Below, piece by piece: positions 48,201-60,800 of a stretch of 64,000 nucleotides of DNA. This stretch comes from Dillenia suffruticosa (Eukaryota > Streptophyta > Magnoliopsida > Dilleniales > Dilleniaceae): NCBI GenBank assembly GCA_033439265.1, contig JAVTVX010000031.1, positions 2,031,501 to 2,095,500 of the forward strand, given 5' to 3'. A model generated the notes under the pieces. The model was given only the letters and a program-made list of their open reading frames with translations. It did no database searches and was not told the origin of the DNA. A program made the position numbers and the translations under genes. Position 1 is the first letter of the stretch. Every line of letters begins with the position of its first letter.

Positions 48201-51200
48201 TGTTTATGTCTTGTCTGCAAGTGACATACACCTGAGATTGCCAAAGTGACCACATTTTGGTCTGAAAAATAAGCACTCTTGATGGTTCCATGCTGTACAT
48301 TTCTCTTGTGCTTTGGTATTTTATTTCTATTAATGTCTTGTAAATTTCGTATTTACTTGAAGCAGCATAGGTTGAACTTATAGACAATGTTATTGACATT
48401 TTGATAGTCATTAGATCTGTACAGATATGCAATTTGAAAGACCCCCACCGTTTCAAGTATAAGATAAAATCTCAATTTGATTCCAGGAATTGATCTTAAA
48501 AGCCTCAAAAGGCCATCCTAGGTAGAAAGAATCCTTACTAAACATAAATACTTGGGTATATCATATTTTCAAAGATAACATTAGATACATATCGAATCTA
48601 CTTGTGAGTTTTTAGCTGCTCGAGGCTCATACAATGAAATTAGTAAAGCCTGGGCAGGGGACAGCAAACCGGAATTATTGAAGCTGATTTTGAAGATGAT
48701 AATCTTGGTAATGGTCTTGGTCATATTGGTAATGGTCTTGGTCATATCTTTATTTGCCTTAGACAAGCCTTACTTGAAAGACAGTGAAAATTAGATTAGA
48801 GCAAAAAAAGGGAATTTATAGATGTCTAAGGAAGAAAAGCTGCAGTAAGACAACTGTGCAATGATACAAGGAACCTTGTAGTTCTTTAGGAACGAAGAAG
48901 AAGGTGCATTAGAAGCACCGAGGGGCAGGATCCTATAAACTTCAAAAGCTGGGGAATCTGCAAAAGGTGCTAGACCCTTTGTGGAAACAAAAAGCTGAGT
49001 AGCATCTCTCTTTATTTCTTGGTTATTAGAATCTTATGATATGTGATTTGAACCATATAATTCGATTCAATTCAGATAGATATAGATTCGATTCTTATGA
49101 TCCTATTTGCTTGTTGGGTATGGAATCTGGTGATGAGTGGATTAGTGAATGTGAAGATCCTTGTCTTCCAAATGATAACTCATGGATGGATATCCATTAA
49201 TGCCACTAAGGAGAGGAATTAGGGGTAAAAAACAATAACATTTACTAAGAAGAAGGAAAGGAAGGGAGCATAGCTCAACCGAGATTCTTATCAAAGAAGC
49301 TGATCACAAAATAATCTGTCATCTCCCTTACCAAACCCCTTATTTATGAGATCTAGAATTGATAATAGCAAGATGAGATTCGCTTAATGCTCTCATAACT
49401 CAACAAAGAAGCTACATCCCCCAGTAAAGAAATTAATGCCTACTAATTCCCAAGAGTCACCACCATGAACTTGAGTCACCAACATGAACTTGGTAGGAAT
49501 AGCATTACCACTCTACATCATCCATGAATGCTTCAGTGATGATGAAGGACCTCCTACCAAAAAAAAAAAAAAAGAGATGTATAACTTAAATAAATTCCTC
49601 ATTACTTTTTTAATAGGTCCAAGAAACTTGAATACCGATAGAAAAGGAAAAAGGAAAAGTGAGTGACAAATGACAATATAGAAGAGATTGAAAAGAAGAG
49701 GAGATTATTTTGTTGGAAGTTGGTGATTTTGAAATGGTGATAGCAATATTGGTTTTTGGGAGGATTAATGATTTTAATAAAGGTTGAAGAATTAGTATTT
49801 TGATTAATTGAATGTTGGCTTTTGAGTCTATGATATGATTTTTAAGGCATTAAGTATCGTGAACAACTCCTTGAATCTCTTAAATTTTAAAAATTTGGAG
49901 TATTTTGAATTTTACAATTTAGATTAACTTACAATTAGTTAGTAGTTACTTATTTGAACCGAAAATTTGAATCATGTTATTTGGTAATTTATAAATACTT
50001 TATTCTGGTATATGTATGTATGGTCCAAAAAGTATGTGTGTATATATATACAACATTGAATCTTACAATTTACGATGCGATTTGATTCATAATTTAGAAA
50101 ATGAGCTTTCTAATTCACAATTGGAATCTTGATTTCATAATGATGCTTGATTTTGCAAAAACCTGAAGAAACGTGGATGCATGTCTTGATGTTGTGCACT
50201 ATTAGGACAAAACCTCATAGTTCTCCCTACCTCTATTAGTTTCTAGGAGTAACACTTTGCAGCTTGAGTGATTGCATTACCTTATTTAAGGTGGCCAATG
50301 TTGTGAGGGATGTGGGATCAAAGGCCACATAGAACCATCCCTCAATTTGTGAACTTTGGTTTCTTTTCTTGCTTTCCTAGGAACTTTCAAAGATGTGTAC
50401 TTTCATGGTGTGTGTAAATCAATTGCCAAGACAATTTTGTGGTGGAGTTTTTGTTTCAACTTTATATATGAGAAAAGTAGAGAAAATATGAAGGATGTGG
50501 TATTGGTGCACTTGAAATCTATTCTCACTTGTAAAGGACTTGGGAAGGAGAAATGACATATTTGAGCTGAATTATTTACCTTAGATGATGGAATGAAAAT
50601 TCATGCCTCATTATTCTTTTATTTCAGAATCACTTGATATTGATAATTCATGTCGCATATTATTTTTTGGTGTTTTGATCGTGTAAATTGCTAGTTCTTC
50701 TGGTGCACTTTATTTTATTTGGATGTTGTTATGTTTACATGATCTTGGCTCAAAGGGAAATTAGTGATGGAGACATGACCAAGCACGGGCACTTTTGTGG
50801 GGAAGCAGTTGTAACTAGAGTTAGAATTGGATGGGCTGTTCGGATGCCTGATGGAGGACCTTTGGCTGGCAAATGTTGAATAGTACATGGGTGGCAGGGA
50901 TTAAAATGATGCTTCAAATTTATTTCAGTTTGAGGTGGTGCTTTGACATTTTTTATTTGGGGGGGAGGGAGGGGATGGGGTCGGGTAATTTCTTTAGCAG
51001 AAATCTTTTCGAGTTGATAGTTTTGTTAGAATGATGCTTCATATATATTTCAGATTGAGATGGTATATTTTGTATGTTTGCATTTGGTGTGTTGATGAAT
51101 GGTTGATGCATCCAGTTATCATCTTGTTGCTATTGATATTGTAGTTTCTATTATTGGGTTTTTGCTGTTAGTTGGGTAAGCTTTTTATTTTATTGGGAAG

Positions 51201-54200
51201 GCTTGTGAAGAAGGCAGCTATGTTGGTTGTTTTCATTTGTTTTTTATTTTTTTCCCATAGAATTGGAAAATCATTATGAATTATCAATATGCATTAAACA
51301 TACAGGAAAACTTTTAGAACTAATATGAGTGATCTTTAGTGCAAGGGGAGCTCGTCGCTATTGTTTTTTTAATAGAAGAAGTATATATCAGATGTATTGA
51401 AGAATTTACAAAACTCCTAAGGGTGAAGAACCTTAGAAGCAATAAGGAACAAAACAAGTCAATATAAGAAGGCAGGTATAGGATTGCTTGTCAGTTCCTT
51501 TTCCAAATTAGTTGATTTGTTAGTATAGATTTTGTAAGTTTTTTGTTTTAATTGGTCATTAGAAATTTTGAATTTGGGAAAATTGGAGGTTATATCATAT
51601 TTGTCTCCAATAGATTGTTCATTTGTTGGGTTTAAAATGCTCTAGGAAAGTGTTAGCGGAGAATGTGAAACTTCTTGTAATTTGGGGAAATTGGAGGTTA
51701 TATCAATTTGTCTCAAATGTTTCAATAGATTGTTCATATTTGTGTTAATTATGCCATATATTACTTTTCTTTTAGTAATATAGGTGTTGCACTTTTTGTA
51801 TGATGTTCATTTTTGTATCTGCATATTTGCCTTAATGGTTAACTTGAGTTGAAAACTCTGTAGCTGTGAATTCTATTGTTAGGCAGAATAATTTAATTCA
51901 AAGCAGTGTCATCGAAGGCAAGCAAGGCACTTGCCTTGGAGCCCATGCAAATGGAGGCGAGGCACCAAGCCAACATTGTAAGGGCCCCAGGCGAGGTGAG
52001 GCACCAAGCCAGTGCCTGGAAGGGCCCCAGGCCAGGGGCCTTGAATAAGGCGCATGCTTATCTTGCCTAGGTGTCCAGCTAAGAGGCACTAAGGCGAGCA
52101 TCTGATAAATATGATAGAAGTTTCCTGCCAAGCCTTTGCTTGCTTGCAAGTAACGACAATTAAACAAATACAACTCTTTAGTATTTGGTTGAAGACTAAA
52201 ATTTATGATACATTGATATTACAAACTATACCTTAATCAAACTTGGCTGAAAGCATGGACTTCATTTCCTGTCACTCACTGCTTCTATCTTCATTCTTGA
52301 CATTGCCACTAAACATTCCCCTGGCTCTCACCATAATTAGTTTTATTTCTTTTCTTGTTTTTAAAATAAAGAGGAGATTGAAGACTACAAATATTGGGTT
52401 TTACAGCATGGAAAATGATGACACGTGGCAGTTGTTGGCAAAGTTAAAAATATTTGAGGATTTAGCATGCTTGAAACTTGTCATGAATTTTTGCTTGTTC
52501 ATATGGTTCGTGCGGCATGCTCTTATCATTTGGAATAGTCTTTAGTATAGGCTTCAGTTCACACTGACAAGACACTGAATTTTTGTTGTGTAAATAATTT
52601 CTAGTGCCTTGCTTCTCAGGTGAGTGCCTTGCCTAGCACCTAGTGCCACAATAAGAAGCACACAGCACTGGTGCAAAGGTGTATTACTGATATTTTTGAT
52701 GAAAAAGAATTGGCTGAGTAAAAGTTTTGAGGTGGATTGCCTATTGGAGTGGTTGTATTTCATCTGTAGATAGTAATATATAAGTTATTCTGTCACCCGA
52801 TTTGAAGTGCTAGCTGATATGTGCATAATGCTCAAGAGGAGGGGTTGAACAATGACAACAATCAAAATTTGTCTCCTTTTTCTTGGTGCAGTTCTTTTCA
52901 TTTTTATTTTCTTCAAATGTGTGAATTTTTTCACAGTTGGGTTTGAGACTGGGAAGGGGGCTATAGTTCTATTATATCATCGTAGTTGCTGTTTCTCTAA
53001 TTTGGTTCGACTAGTGAGAGAAAGGAAGGAATACCTGATTATATTTTATTTAGATGGCACTGGTGAAGTATGGAATTGCTAGGTTGTGCTGTATGTTGTT
53101 TGTTTGTCTCTCAAGATGGAGAATCACAACAATGCTAAACAACTAAATGCCTTTAGGCTTCAAGCTTGATATATGAAGTGAATTATCTGTTCTAGTAGGA
53201 AGCTAGTGTGCGATCAGTTTATAATATGTAGGCAGTGGGTTGATGTTTCTTCAATGAGCAGACTCCTAAAGATTGATAAGTTCTGGTTGCCAGTGATTCA
53301 TGATGATATCTTTACTTGGTATAACTTTATAAAAAGTGGGATCATTGCTGTTGATGGGTGCTTTCCCTTTTAAGGTTGGGAGGAGAATGAATGAACGTTC
53401 TTATTGGCTTCTTGCAAAATCTGAGATGTGGCCCTTTATGCTCCCAATTTTTGGGGTAAGATGGTTTCTGTCATGTAATGTTTAGGTCCCTCTTTTCAGG
53501 AATGTCGTGTAAGATCAAGAATTGTCAGTTGCTAAGGGAAGATTCTATCGTGCTTGAATTGGATTGTGTGATTGGAGGGAAATTGTTGCACTTCAATGTG
53601 GCTGAGCTGTTCTCCACATTCTAAAATTTTGATTTTAATGAGCATCTGTAATCTTTGGCTCTTCTTTTGTACTTGCTGAGTAGTTCCGAGTTCTTTTATG
53701 CTGTGTGTTGTTTATGTGCTTAGGGCCTGTTTTATGGAAAAGTAGGCACTAAGTGTTCAGTGATAGACTTTAGTTCTGTGAGAAGTATCTAAAAGAGTTT
53801 TGAACCTCTTCTAAACCTGTTTTGACCCTGATTTTGTGGAATATAAAATATTCAATTACTGCTCTGTGTTCAATTATTGCTCAGTGTCTCATAAAGTAGA
53901 CTTCATTTCTGCATTTTCATTGAGCAAGTTCCAATGGTAAGTGAGGTGATCAACCCCATTAGTCTTTTTTTCTATTCAATAAGTCCAGTAGAAAAAGTAA
54001 AAGAAAAAAAATTCAAGGTCTGTGAGTTTGCAGGGTCTGTTGTGGGATGGTTCTTTTAGTTGAGATCGATCTACTTTTAAGATTTTAGTTGCTGTATGTT
54101 GATTGATGTGGCATAAAGATGCCATTAACAGCTGAAGCTGGAAAATAATTCACATTGTAAATCTAGCAGCTTAGTCCAGCAGTAATCTTTGCTATTGTGA

Positions 54201-57200
54201 TCATTTCTCCATCTGATTTTTGAGTAGTCTAATCATTAAGCTCATTACAGTGTGGATCGCAACAAGTATCAGATTCAGATCCCATTGCCACCAAAGATTG
54301 ATCCTAGTGTTACCATGATGACGGTAGAAGAGAAACCTGATGTGACATACAATGATGTTGGGGGATGCAAGGAGCAGATTGAAAAGATGCGAGAAGTGCG
54401 TAATAATGTTCTCCATTTGTCTCACTTCTTTTTCCTGTCTTTCTTTTTTGTATTTATTGAAAATTTCTCGAAATTAGAGTTGATCAATTGACTCTGATAT
54501 GAAGGTTCTAATAATGTTATTGCCATTATTTGACTAGGTTGTTGAACTACCTATGCTTCACCCCGAGAAGTTTGTGAAACTTGGAATTGATCCTCCCAAG
54601 GGGGTTCTTTGTTATGGGCCTCCCGGAACTGGTAAAACACTCTTGGCCAGAGCTGTTGCCAATAGAACTGATGCATGTTTCATTCGTGTGATTGGTAGTG
54701 AACTTGTTCAGAAATATGTGGGTGAGGGGGCACGGATGGTTCGTGAACTATTTCAGGTTTGTTTTGCATGGTTGATGGTAAAAATATCTATGTTATTCGA
54801 GGGATACCTGCTAAAGTACCTCCTTTTTTTGTATTTTTTGGGGGCTGCAGATGGCAAGGTCAAAGAAAGCTTGTATAGTGTTCTTTGATGAAGTTGATGC
54901 TATAGGAGGAGCGCGGTTTGATGATGGTGTAGGTGGAGACAATGAAGTGCAGCGCACAATGCTTGAGATTGTCAATCAACTTGATGGGTTTGATGCTCGT
55001 GGAAACATCAAAGTGCTAATGGCAACAAATAGGTAAAACTAACTTTGCTAACCTTCTGGGTCTGTTGTCTGGCTGAGACTGCCGTTTGGATCTATGTTTA
55101 AATTTTGTGGCGCTTCTGGTTGGCTTGAAAAGTATATATGTTCTTCTGTCATATCAATCTGCTACTGGTGATCAGGAAATAGAACAATGGTGCCTAGTAT
55201 GTTGGGAGAACTCAGCCTTTTTCTTTTGCATGTAGAGGGCAGAAATCAGTCTGTTTAGGTGTTCAGATGTGATTAATTCATTCATAGGCTGCAGGCTGCT
55301 AAACTTGCTTGGTGGTTACTGGATAATAGTTTCTATTAATTATTGTTTGTATTATTATGGGGCGTTTCCCCCTCAGCGACGCGTTACATCAAATCCCGGA
55401 TGTAGCGATAAGTTAACAAGGGATCCTAGAGTGCGCGGGGAAATAAGTTAGTCCATGAAGATATGATTCGTTTAGTCACTTGGAATATAAAAGTTTTGAC
55501 CGATAAGTAAGGAGAGATTGGAGAAACAATAAATAGACGAAAAATTCATATCACGTGTCTTCAAAAAACTAAGTGGGTAGGGGAGAGAGCCAGAATAATA
55601 GAGTTTTATGGTCATAAACTTTGGTACACATAAAGTGATAGGAGTAAGAATGAGATAGGAATAATCGTACATAAAGATCTATTTGAAAATGTGATAGAGA
55701 TAAGAAGGAAAGAAGATAAAATTATACTTGTTAAGTTAGTAGATGGAAAAAATGTAGTTAATATAGCCATTGTGTATGCGTTCCAAATAGATATAGATGC
55801 AATTAGTAAAAAATAATTTTGGGAGGACTTAGATAAATTTATACAAAGCATACCTAATAGAGAGAAGCTATTTATTGGAAGAGACTTAAATGAACATGTA
55901 GGAGAGAAGAACGAAGGATTTGAAACCGTACATGAAAACTTTGGATTTAGTAGTAGAAATGAGGTAGGAGCTACCATTTTAGAGTTTGCCACATTATTCG
56001 ATCTAATAGTTGTAAACACTATTTTTAAGAAAAGAGAAGTGTACTTAATTACATATATAAGTGGGTCTAATGCTAGTCAAATAGATTTCTCTCTCATTAG
56101 GTGAGGTGATAGAATGACTTGTAAGGAGTGCAAAGTTATATCGGGGGAGAGTGTGGCATCTTAGCATAGACCCTTAGTTCTAGATATACGTGTCTAAAAG
56201 ATGAAAGAAGTAACGCCCCTTTGTAGAGCTAAGAATTAAGTAGTGGAATTTGAAAGGTGAATATGTGACGACTTTAGAGATAAATTAATTCGAGTGGCAA
56301 ATTTGTTTACTAATACTGATTCGGAAACAATTTGGAAAGAGATATCTACTAATATTATGAGTATAGATAAGGAGGTTCTTGATGTATTTAAGGGTTAGGT
56401 ACCAATAGGGAAAGAGTCATGGTGGTGGAACGAAAAAATTCAAACGGCTATCCATACCAAACGAGAGTGTTATAGGAATCTTAAAAATAATAGTAGTAGT
56501 TATGCATATGACAAATACAAAAATACAAAAAAAGAGGTGAAAAAGATTATCCAAAAGTCAAAAAATAATGTGTATAATGAATTATACAAGAGATTGGAGA
56601 CTAAAGATGTAGAGAGAGATCTATAGAATTGCTAAAGTAAGGGAAAGAAAAGATAAAGATCTAAATGATGTTAGGTGCATTAAGACTAAAACAAATAATA
56701 TACTTGTAAGGGATGAGAATATAAAAAAGCGGTGGTGTGATTATTTTGACGATCTCTTTAATATTAAGAGTATAATAAATATAAGAAATATTGAGATACT
56801 TACAGAAGAGATTAATAGAGATTTTAAACGTAAAATTTGACCTTATGAAGTGAAGGAGGGTTTAAAGAGAATGAAGAATAATAAAGTGATAGGACCTGGA
56901 GGTATTTCTATAGAAGTGTTGAAATGTTTGGGTGAATTTGGTATAAAAGTGTTAACGGATATTTTCAATAAAATTTGACAAACTAAGAGAATGCTTTAAA
57001 TATGGAGAAAAAGTATAATTGTATAGCTATATAAGAATAAAAGAGACATACATGATTGTTCTAATTATAAAGAAATTAAGTTTATGAGTTATACCATGAA
57101 GTTATGGGAGAGAGTAATAGAACATAGATTGAGATTTGAGATAAATGTATCTCAAAACCAATTTGGATTTATATCAGAAAAATCCATCACAGAAGCAATA

Positions 57201-59305
57201 CACTTGTTAAGACATTTGATGGAGACATATAGATCACAGAAGAGAGACTTACATATGGTATTCATTGAGTTAGAAAAAGCATATGATAGGGTTTCTTGAG
57301 ACCTATTGTGGTGAGTACTGATAAAGAAAGATATTCTTGAAATACATTAATCTCATTAGAGATATGTATGAGAGAGTTGTAACGGCGTAAGACCTTCTAG
57401 TGTTTTGAGCAATAGTTTCTCTATTAATCTCGGACTCCATCACGATTTGACATTAAGTCTCCTCTTCTTTGCAATAGTGATAGACGAAATCACAAAAAAT
57501 ATTCAAGATAAAATACTATAGTATATACTTTTCGTAAATGATATAGTGTTAGTTGATAAAATTAGGGAGAGTGTTAGTGCTAAACTAGAGTTATGGAGAT
57601 CCACATTGGAATTTAGAGGGTTTAGATTGAGTAGATCGAAAACCGAATATATGAGATGCAGTTTTAGCGATAGCTGTTGGAATGATGAAAAAACGATTAG
57701 GTTAGATGATGTATCCAAAAGTGAACGATTTAAATATTTAGGTTCTATCATTCAAAATGATAGCAATATAGATAGAGATATAAATCATAGGATCTAAGCG
57801 GGATGGATGAAATGGATAAGGGCATCTGGAGTTCTTTGCGATTATATGATGTCATTGCATTTGAAGGGAAAGTTTTACAGAACTATGGTTAGAACTACAC
57901 TATTGTATGGTACTGAGTGATGGATTATTAAACAACAAAAAAAAAAGATAGCGGTAGCAGAAATGAGGGTGTTTAGGTGGATGTGGAAAAATTAGAAGAG
58001 ATAGAATTAGAAATGAAGAGATTCGTAATAAGTTGAGAGTTAGTTTAATTGTAAAAAAAATACGAGAGTATCGTTTGAGGTGGTTCGGACATGTGCAAAG
58101 AAAATCCAGAGATGCACTGGTTAGGAGAATCGGGAACTTAAATATAGAAGATATAGTAAAACGTAGTGGTAGATCGCTGAAAATTTGGATGCAAGTTATT
58201 CACAAAGATATCGAAGTTAAAGGGTTTAGAAGAGAAAATGATATTAGATGGGAACGGATGGCATAGAAAAATCCGCACAAATTAAATAAATATATTTTAG
58301 ATATTTATTTATTGATTTATTGATTTATTGATTTATTTTTCTCTCTTTTTCTTTTCCTTTTTAGTTTTATTTTATTTATATATAAATATATTTTTTATTT
58401 CTTTATTTCACTTTTCCTTTCTTTATCTTTTTCAAATTTGTCTTTCAAATGGTCGATCCCAAATATTGGGATTAAGACCCGGTTTGTTGTACTGTTTGTA
58501 TTATTCCTTTTTAGAGTTTTAAGTTTGAAAATAGCCTGATTTGCTGCTTGAGTCAATTCTCTATGCGTCAAAAAGTTTCATGGTCTTTCTACTTACATTT
58601 GGCATTTGTTGTCATAACTCAGACCTGACACACTAGACCCAGCACTCTTGCGTCCTGGTAGATTAGATCGTAAAGTTGAATTTGGCCTCCCTGATTTGGA
58701 GAGCAGGACGCAGATTTTTAAGATCCACACACGAACAATGAATTGCGAAAGAGATATCCGGTTTGAGCTTCTGGCTCGGCTTTGCCCCAACTCTACTGGT
58801 AAGTGATGTATTAAGCTGTTCTTTTTGTTAAATCCTCAACTACAATACTTTAATTCTCTTTAATGTCCCATCTCCCCCCCCACCCCCAAAAAAAAAGATT
58901 TATTAGGTTAGGAATTCAAATGATAAACACTACTTTTCATGTAAGATTTTTTTTTTTCAACGGATGCTTACTGCGTCTTGGTCAAAGGGGAAGTATGTTC
59001 CTCTTTGCTTTTGTTTTGAACTAGTTGTGGAGGTAAAACCATAGTGTCCCTTTATGATCTCTTATACCCTTCAAAACTATCAGAGCGGGCATTGTTATGG
59101 CCTTCAGCTCTTTAATAAACATTTTTTGTATGTTATTATTAATTCAGGGGCTGACATAAGGAGTGTCTGCACTGAGGCTGGAATGTTTGCAATTCGTGCA
59201 CGGAGGAAGACTGTAACAGAGAAAGACTTTCTTGATGCTGTGAACAAAGTAATCAAAGGCTATCAGAAATTCAGCGCAACACCTAAATACATGGTCTACA
59301 ACTGA
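45300..59305 (+). CDS. RPT1: 26S proteasome regulatory subunit 7 (AAA+ ATPase RPT1), ten exons
   Basis: This subunit of the hexameric ATPase base of the 19S particle unfolds ubiquitylated substrates in cytosol and nucleus. Exons: 45300-45386, 45464-45545, 46752-46843, 46925-47002, 48089-48150, 54251-54395, 54538-54756, 54851-55032, 58623-58798, 59148-59305. All introns are GT-AG and the exons join in frame to 1,281 bases: 426 residues plus TGA, the usual plant RPT1 length. Residues 1-29 are acidic; 36-54 look coiled-coil. Walker A GPPGTGKT is at 209-216, Walker B IVFFDE at 264-269, and the second region of homology [17 protein letters not shown] holds arginine fingers R326 and R329. The C-terminus YMVYN lacks a HbYX motif, as expected for RPT1. 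The start is the first ATG giving the conserved acidic N-terminus ([13 protein letters not shown]). No damage was found. Exon boundaries were assigned by eye from splice consensus and family conservation. Confidence 0.97.
48151..54250 (+). other. RPT1 intron 5 (6.1 kb)
   Basis: The donor is GGGTAAG at 48,151 and the acceptor ATTACAG ends at 54,250. The interval is unusually long for a plant intron but holds no recognisable gene or transposon protein. Features seen are a poly-A run at 49,559-49,573, a G run near 50,960, a diverged duplication at 51,560-51,740, a GC-rich repeat at 51,915-52,090, and related GCCTTG/AGGTG text near 52,600-52,680. Frames of 60 to 100 codons here are scattered over all frames and lack domains. 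Confidence 0.85.
51915..52090. repeat. GC-rich repeat in RPT1 intron 5
   Basis: GAGGCACCAAGCCA and AAGGGCCCCAGGC occur twice each with a period of about 45 bases, within a block of AGGCGAG, GGCACT and CTTGCCTAGG words. The composition differs sharply from the rest of the intron. Similar GCCTTG-rich text at 52,605-52,665 may be the other end of the same small element. Confidence 0.6.
55357..58492 (+). mobile_element. RTE-type LINE inserted in RPT1 intron 8, inactive
   Basis: A perfect 13-bp target duplication, TGTTTGTATTATT, flanks the element at 55,344-55,356 and 58,493-58,505. The 5' end is GC-rich (GGGGCGTTTCCCCCTCAGCG). The body of about 3.1 kb is close to full length for plant RTE elements, encoding AP endonuclease and reverse transcriptase in one frame. 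The 3' end lacks poly-A and finishes in ATTGGGATTAAGACCCGG followed by TTTGTTGTAC, as in this clade. It lies in the same orientation as the gene, and the gene's own splice sites are untouched. Confidence 0.93.
55456..58266 (+). pseudogene. RTE endonuclease-reverse transcriptase ORF, broken
   Basis: The endonuclease region starts [12 protein letters not shown] (about 55,474) and continues [14 protein letters not shown], where the family's catalytic Glu (Q-E-T-K-W) is Lys. It goes on through [19 protein letters not shown] to [15 protein letters not shown] (about 56,100). The RT region shows [23 protein letters not shown] and [10 protein letters not shown] (57,084-57,299). The catalytic F-A-D-D box is LFVNDIVLV near 57,530, again with Asp replaced by Asn. 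The tail includes [20 protein letters not shown] (57,546-57,797) and [13 protein letters not shown] (58,033-58,266). Numerous stops and frameshifts separate these parts, so the copy is dead. Confidence 0.92.
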
Positions 59306-60023
59306 GAGACACTTGTCCTTGTTGGAAGAAGTTAGTTCTGGTGATTTATGGTTGTGAAAAGGCAAAATATCCAGCGGTTGTGCTTATGTGCTTGTTGGAC
59401 CTGAACCTGAAGCCATGAATTCAACAATCAACTTAAATAGTGTAATGAACAACTGGGAACTGTGTTTTGTTGCTCATCTATTTTTCTCTAAAGATATGGA
59501 TTGGTGGATCCCTGTAAGTTGATATTTTGCTTTCCAGGTTCACCCAAGGAACAGCTCCAGTTGTTGAATCCAATTTAATTCTGCCTAAATACAATTTCAA
59601 TGAATGAGCAATGTCCTTGAGAATTGTGCAGATGGGAGATGGAGACGGAGACGAATGTTTGATGCTTAGAAGCTGGTTATGTTTTTGGGATTATGAGCAT
59701 TCCAGAAAGCGCTTCTTGTCCACTATCAACTTATGTAGATGGTGCCTATTCCATTGCAAGCCAGAACTTTTACAAGTTCAAGTTCTGTATTGCTGCTAAT
59801 TATGAAGAGTAAAAACTAAAATCCGATTTTAACTTTGGTTAAGATGTCTGTCGGAGGATGATTTCATAAGATACGGATGGAGCAGAAAAGAAAATAATGA
59901 AAGATGTTTTATATATTTGCACTTTATAATTCATATAGTTTTAGTCAAATATATAAACACAAGTTATCATGAATTAAAATAAAACGTGAACTAATAAATG
60001 AAAAATCTAGATATTAAAATTTT
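59306..60023 (+). other. RPT1 3' untranslated region and downstream spacer
   Basis: The region after the TGA is of normal base composition up to about 59,830 and probably contains the 3' UTR. I see no strong single AATAAA signal close to the stop, so the cleavage site cannot be placed. A 62-codon frame at 59,611-59,799 has no recognisable domain. The DNA becomes AT-rich after 59,830. Confidence 0.5.
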
Positions 60024-60359
60024 TGACATTCTCTAATTATCATGCATATCTACATGAGGGAAAACGATGCTCCCCACTCTATTGCAAAAGGGGGCTGCTT
60101 TCTTCCCCCTCAAAAATGCCAGTTCCACCATCAAGGCCCAGCAAGCAGCTTAGTTCTATTTCGAGGCTACGTTTTATTCCACCAATGGTAGTATATGATT
60201 CGAAGTGCCTAGTTCCATCTGGCGCGAATCTGTTGTTTTCTCTTACTTCTGAATATATGCCCTAATTTAGAGAAAAATATAATAAACTTAAATATTTTAT
60301 CTAATTATATTACATAAATTAGGAAAGAATAAAATATACTAAATGCATATCTTTCAACA
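60024..60359 (-). repeat. probable 3' LTR of the right-edge copia
   Basis: It begins TGTTGAAAGATATGC on the minus strand directly after the purine tract. It contains a GC-richer block (60,055-60,240) and ends at a candidate TGACATT (+ strand) at 60,024. The second LTR needed for proof lies outside the window. An 80-codon + frame here (60,023-60,265) has no recognised domain. Confidence 0.5.
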
Positions 60360-60366
60360 CTCCCTT

Positions 60367-60800
60367 TCAAACGGGCATAAAAATATCATGCATTGCTAGC
60401 TTGCTTACCAAATCATCAAACCATCTCTTGTGAATACCTTTTGTCAAGATATCGGCTATCTGATAAGTGCTAAAGATGTAAGGCATATATATTACTCCAC
60501 TTTCTAACTTCTCCTTGATAAAGTGCTTTTCAACTTCAATATGCTTGGTTCGGTCATGTAAGACAAGATTATGTACAATCGAGACAACAATTTTATTGTC
60601 ATAGTAGACTCTGATAGGTGATGGTATGTGCATCTTTAACTCTTTCAATAATCTTTGCCTATGTTACCTCACAAATACCATGAGTTACTAATCTAAACTC
60701 AGCTTCTGCACTATTTCTTGTCACCACATTTTGTTTCTTCTTCATGACACAAGATTTCCTCCAACAAAGGTGTAATATCTAGAAGTTGATCTCTAAGTTA
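60367..60800 (-). pseudogene. copia RNase H, right-edge element
   Basis: The open stretch to 60,648 reads VYYDNKIVVSIVHNLVLHDRTKHIEVEKHFIKEKL and YQIADILTKGIHKRWFDDL, the C-terminal half of copia RNase H. The catalytic D (family Y-C-D-N/Y-S-D-N) is present in DNK. Upstream similarity continues in other frames to about 60,800. The stop codon at 60,367 is the natural end of pol. Confidence 0.88.

Larger units (their letters stand above)
55033..58622 (+). other. RPT1 intron 8 (3.6 kb), expanded by a LINE
   Basis: The donor AATAG|GTAAAAC (55,033) and acceptor AACTCAG (ending 58,622) preserve the codon split AG|A for Arg316. Removing the RTE element and one target duplication leaves an intron of about 440 bases. 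Confidence 0.93.

Noticed and set aside
48581..48766. Minus-strand 61-codon frame resembling organelle-derived text ([19 protein letters not shown])
   Set aside because: I could not match it to a specific chloroplast or mitochondrial gene, and the repeated [12 protein letters not shown] part is low-complexity.
50688..50879. 63-codon frame in RPT1 intron 5
   Set aside because: It has no domain and lies inside a well-supported intron. Similar frames occur by chance throughout the intron.
58593..58790. Minus-strand frame opposite RPT1 exon 9
   Set aside because: It is the antisense shadow of the conserved exon encoding [13 protein letters not shown].
60023..60265. 80-codon + frame as an independent gene
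   Set aside because: It sits in the probable LTR of a retrotransposon and has no recognised domain. It is listed as a finding only.
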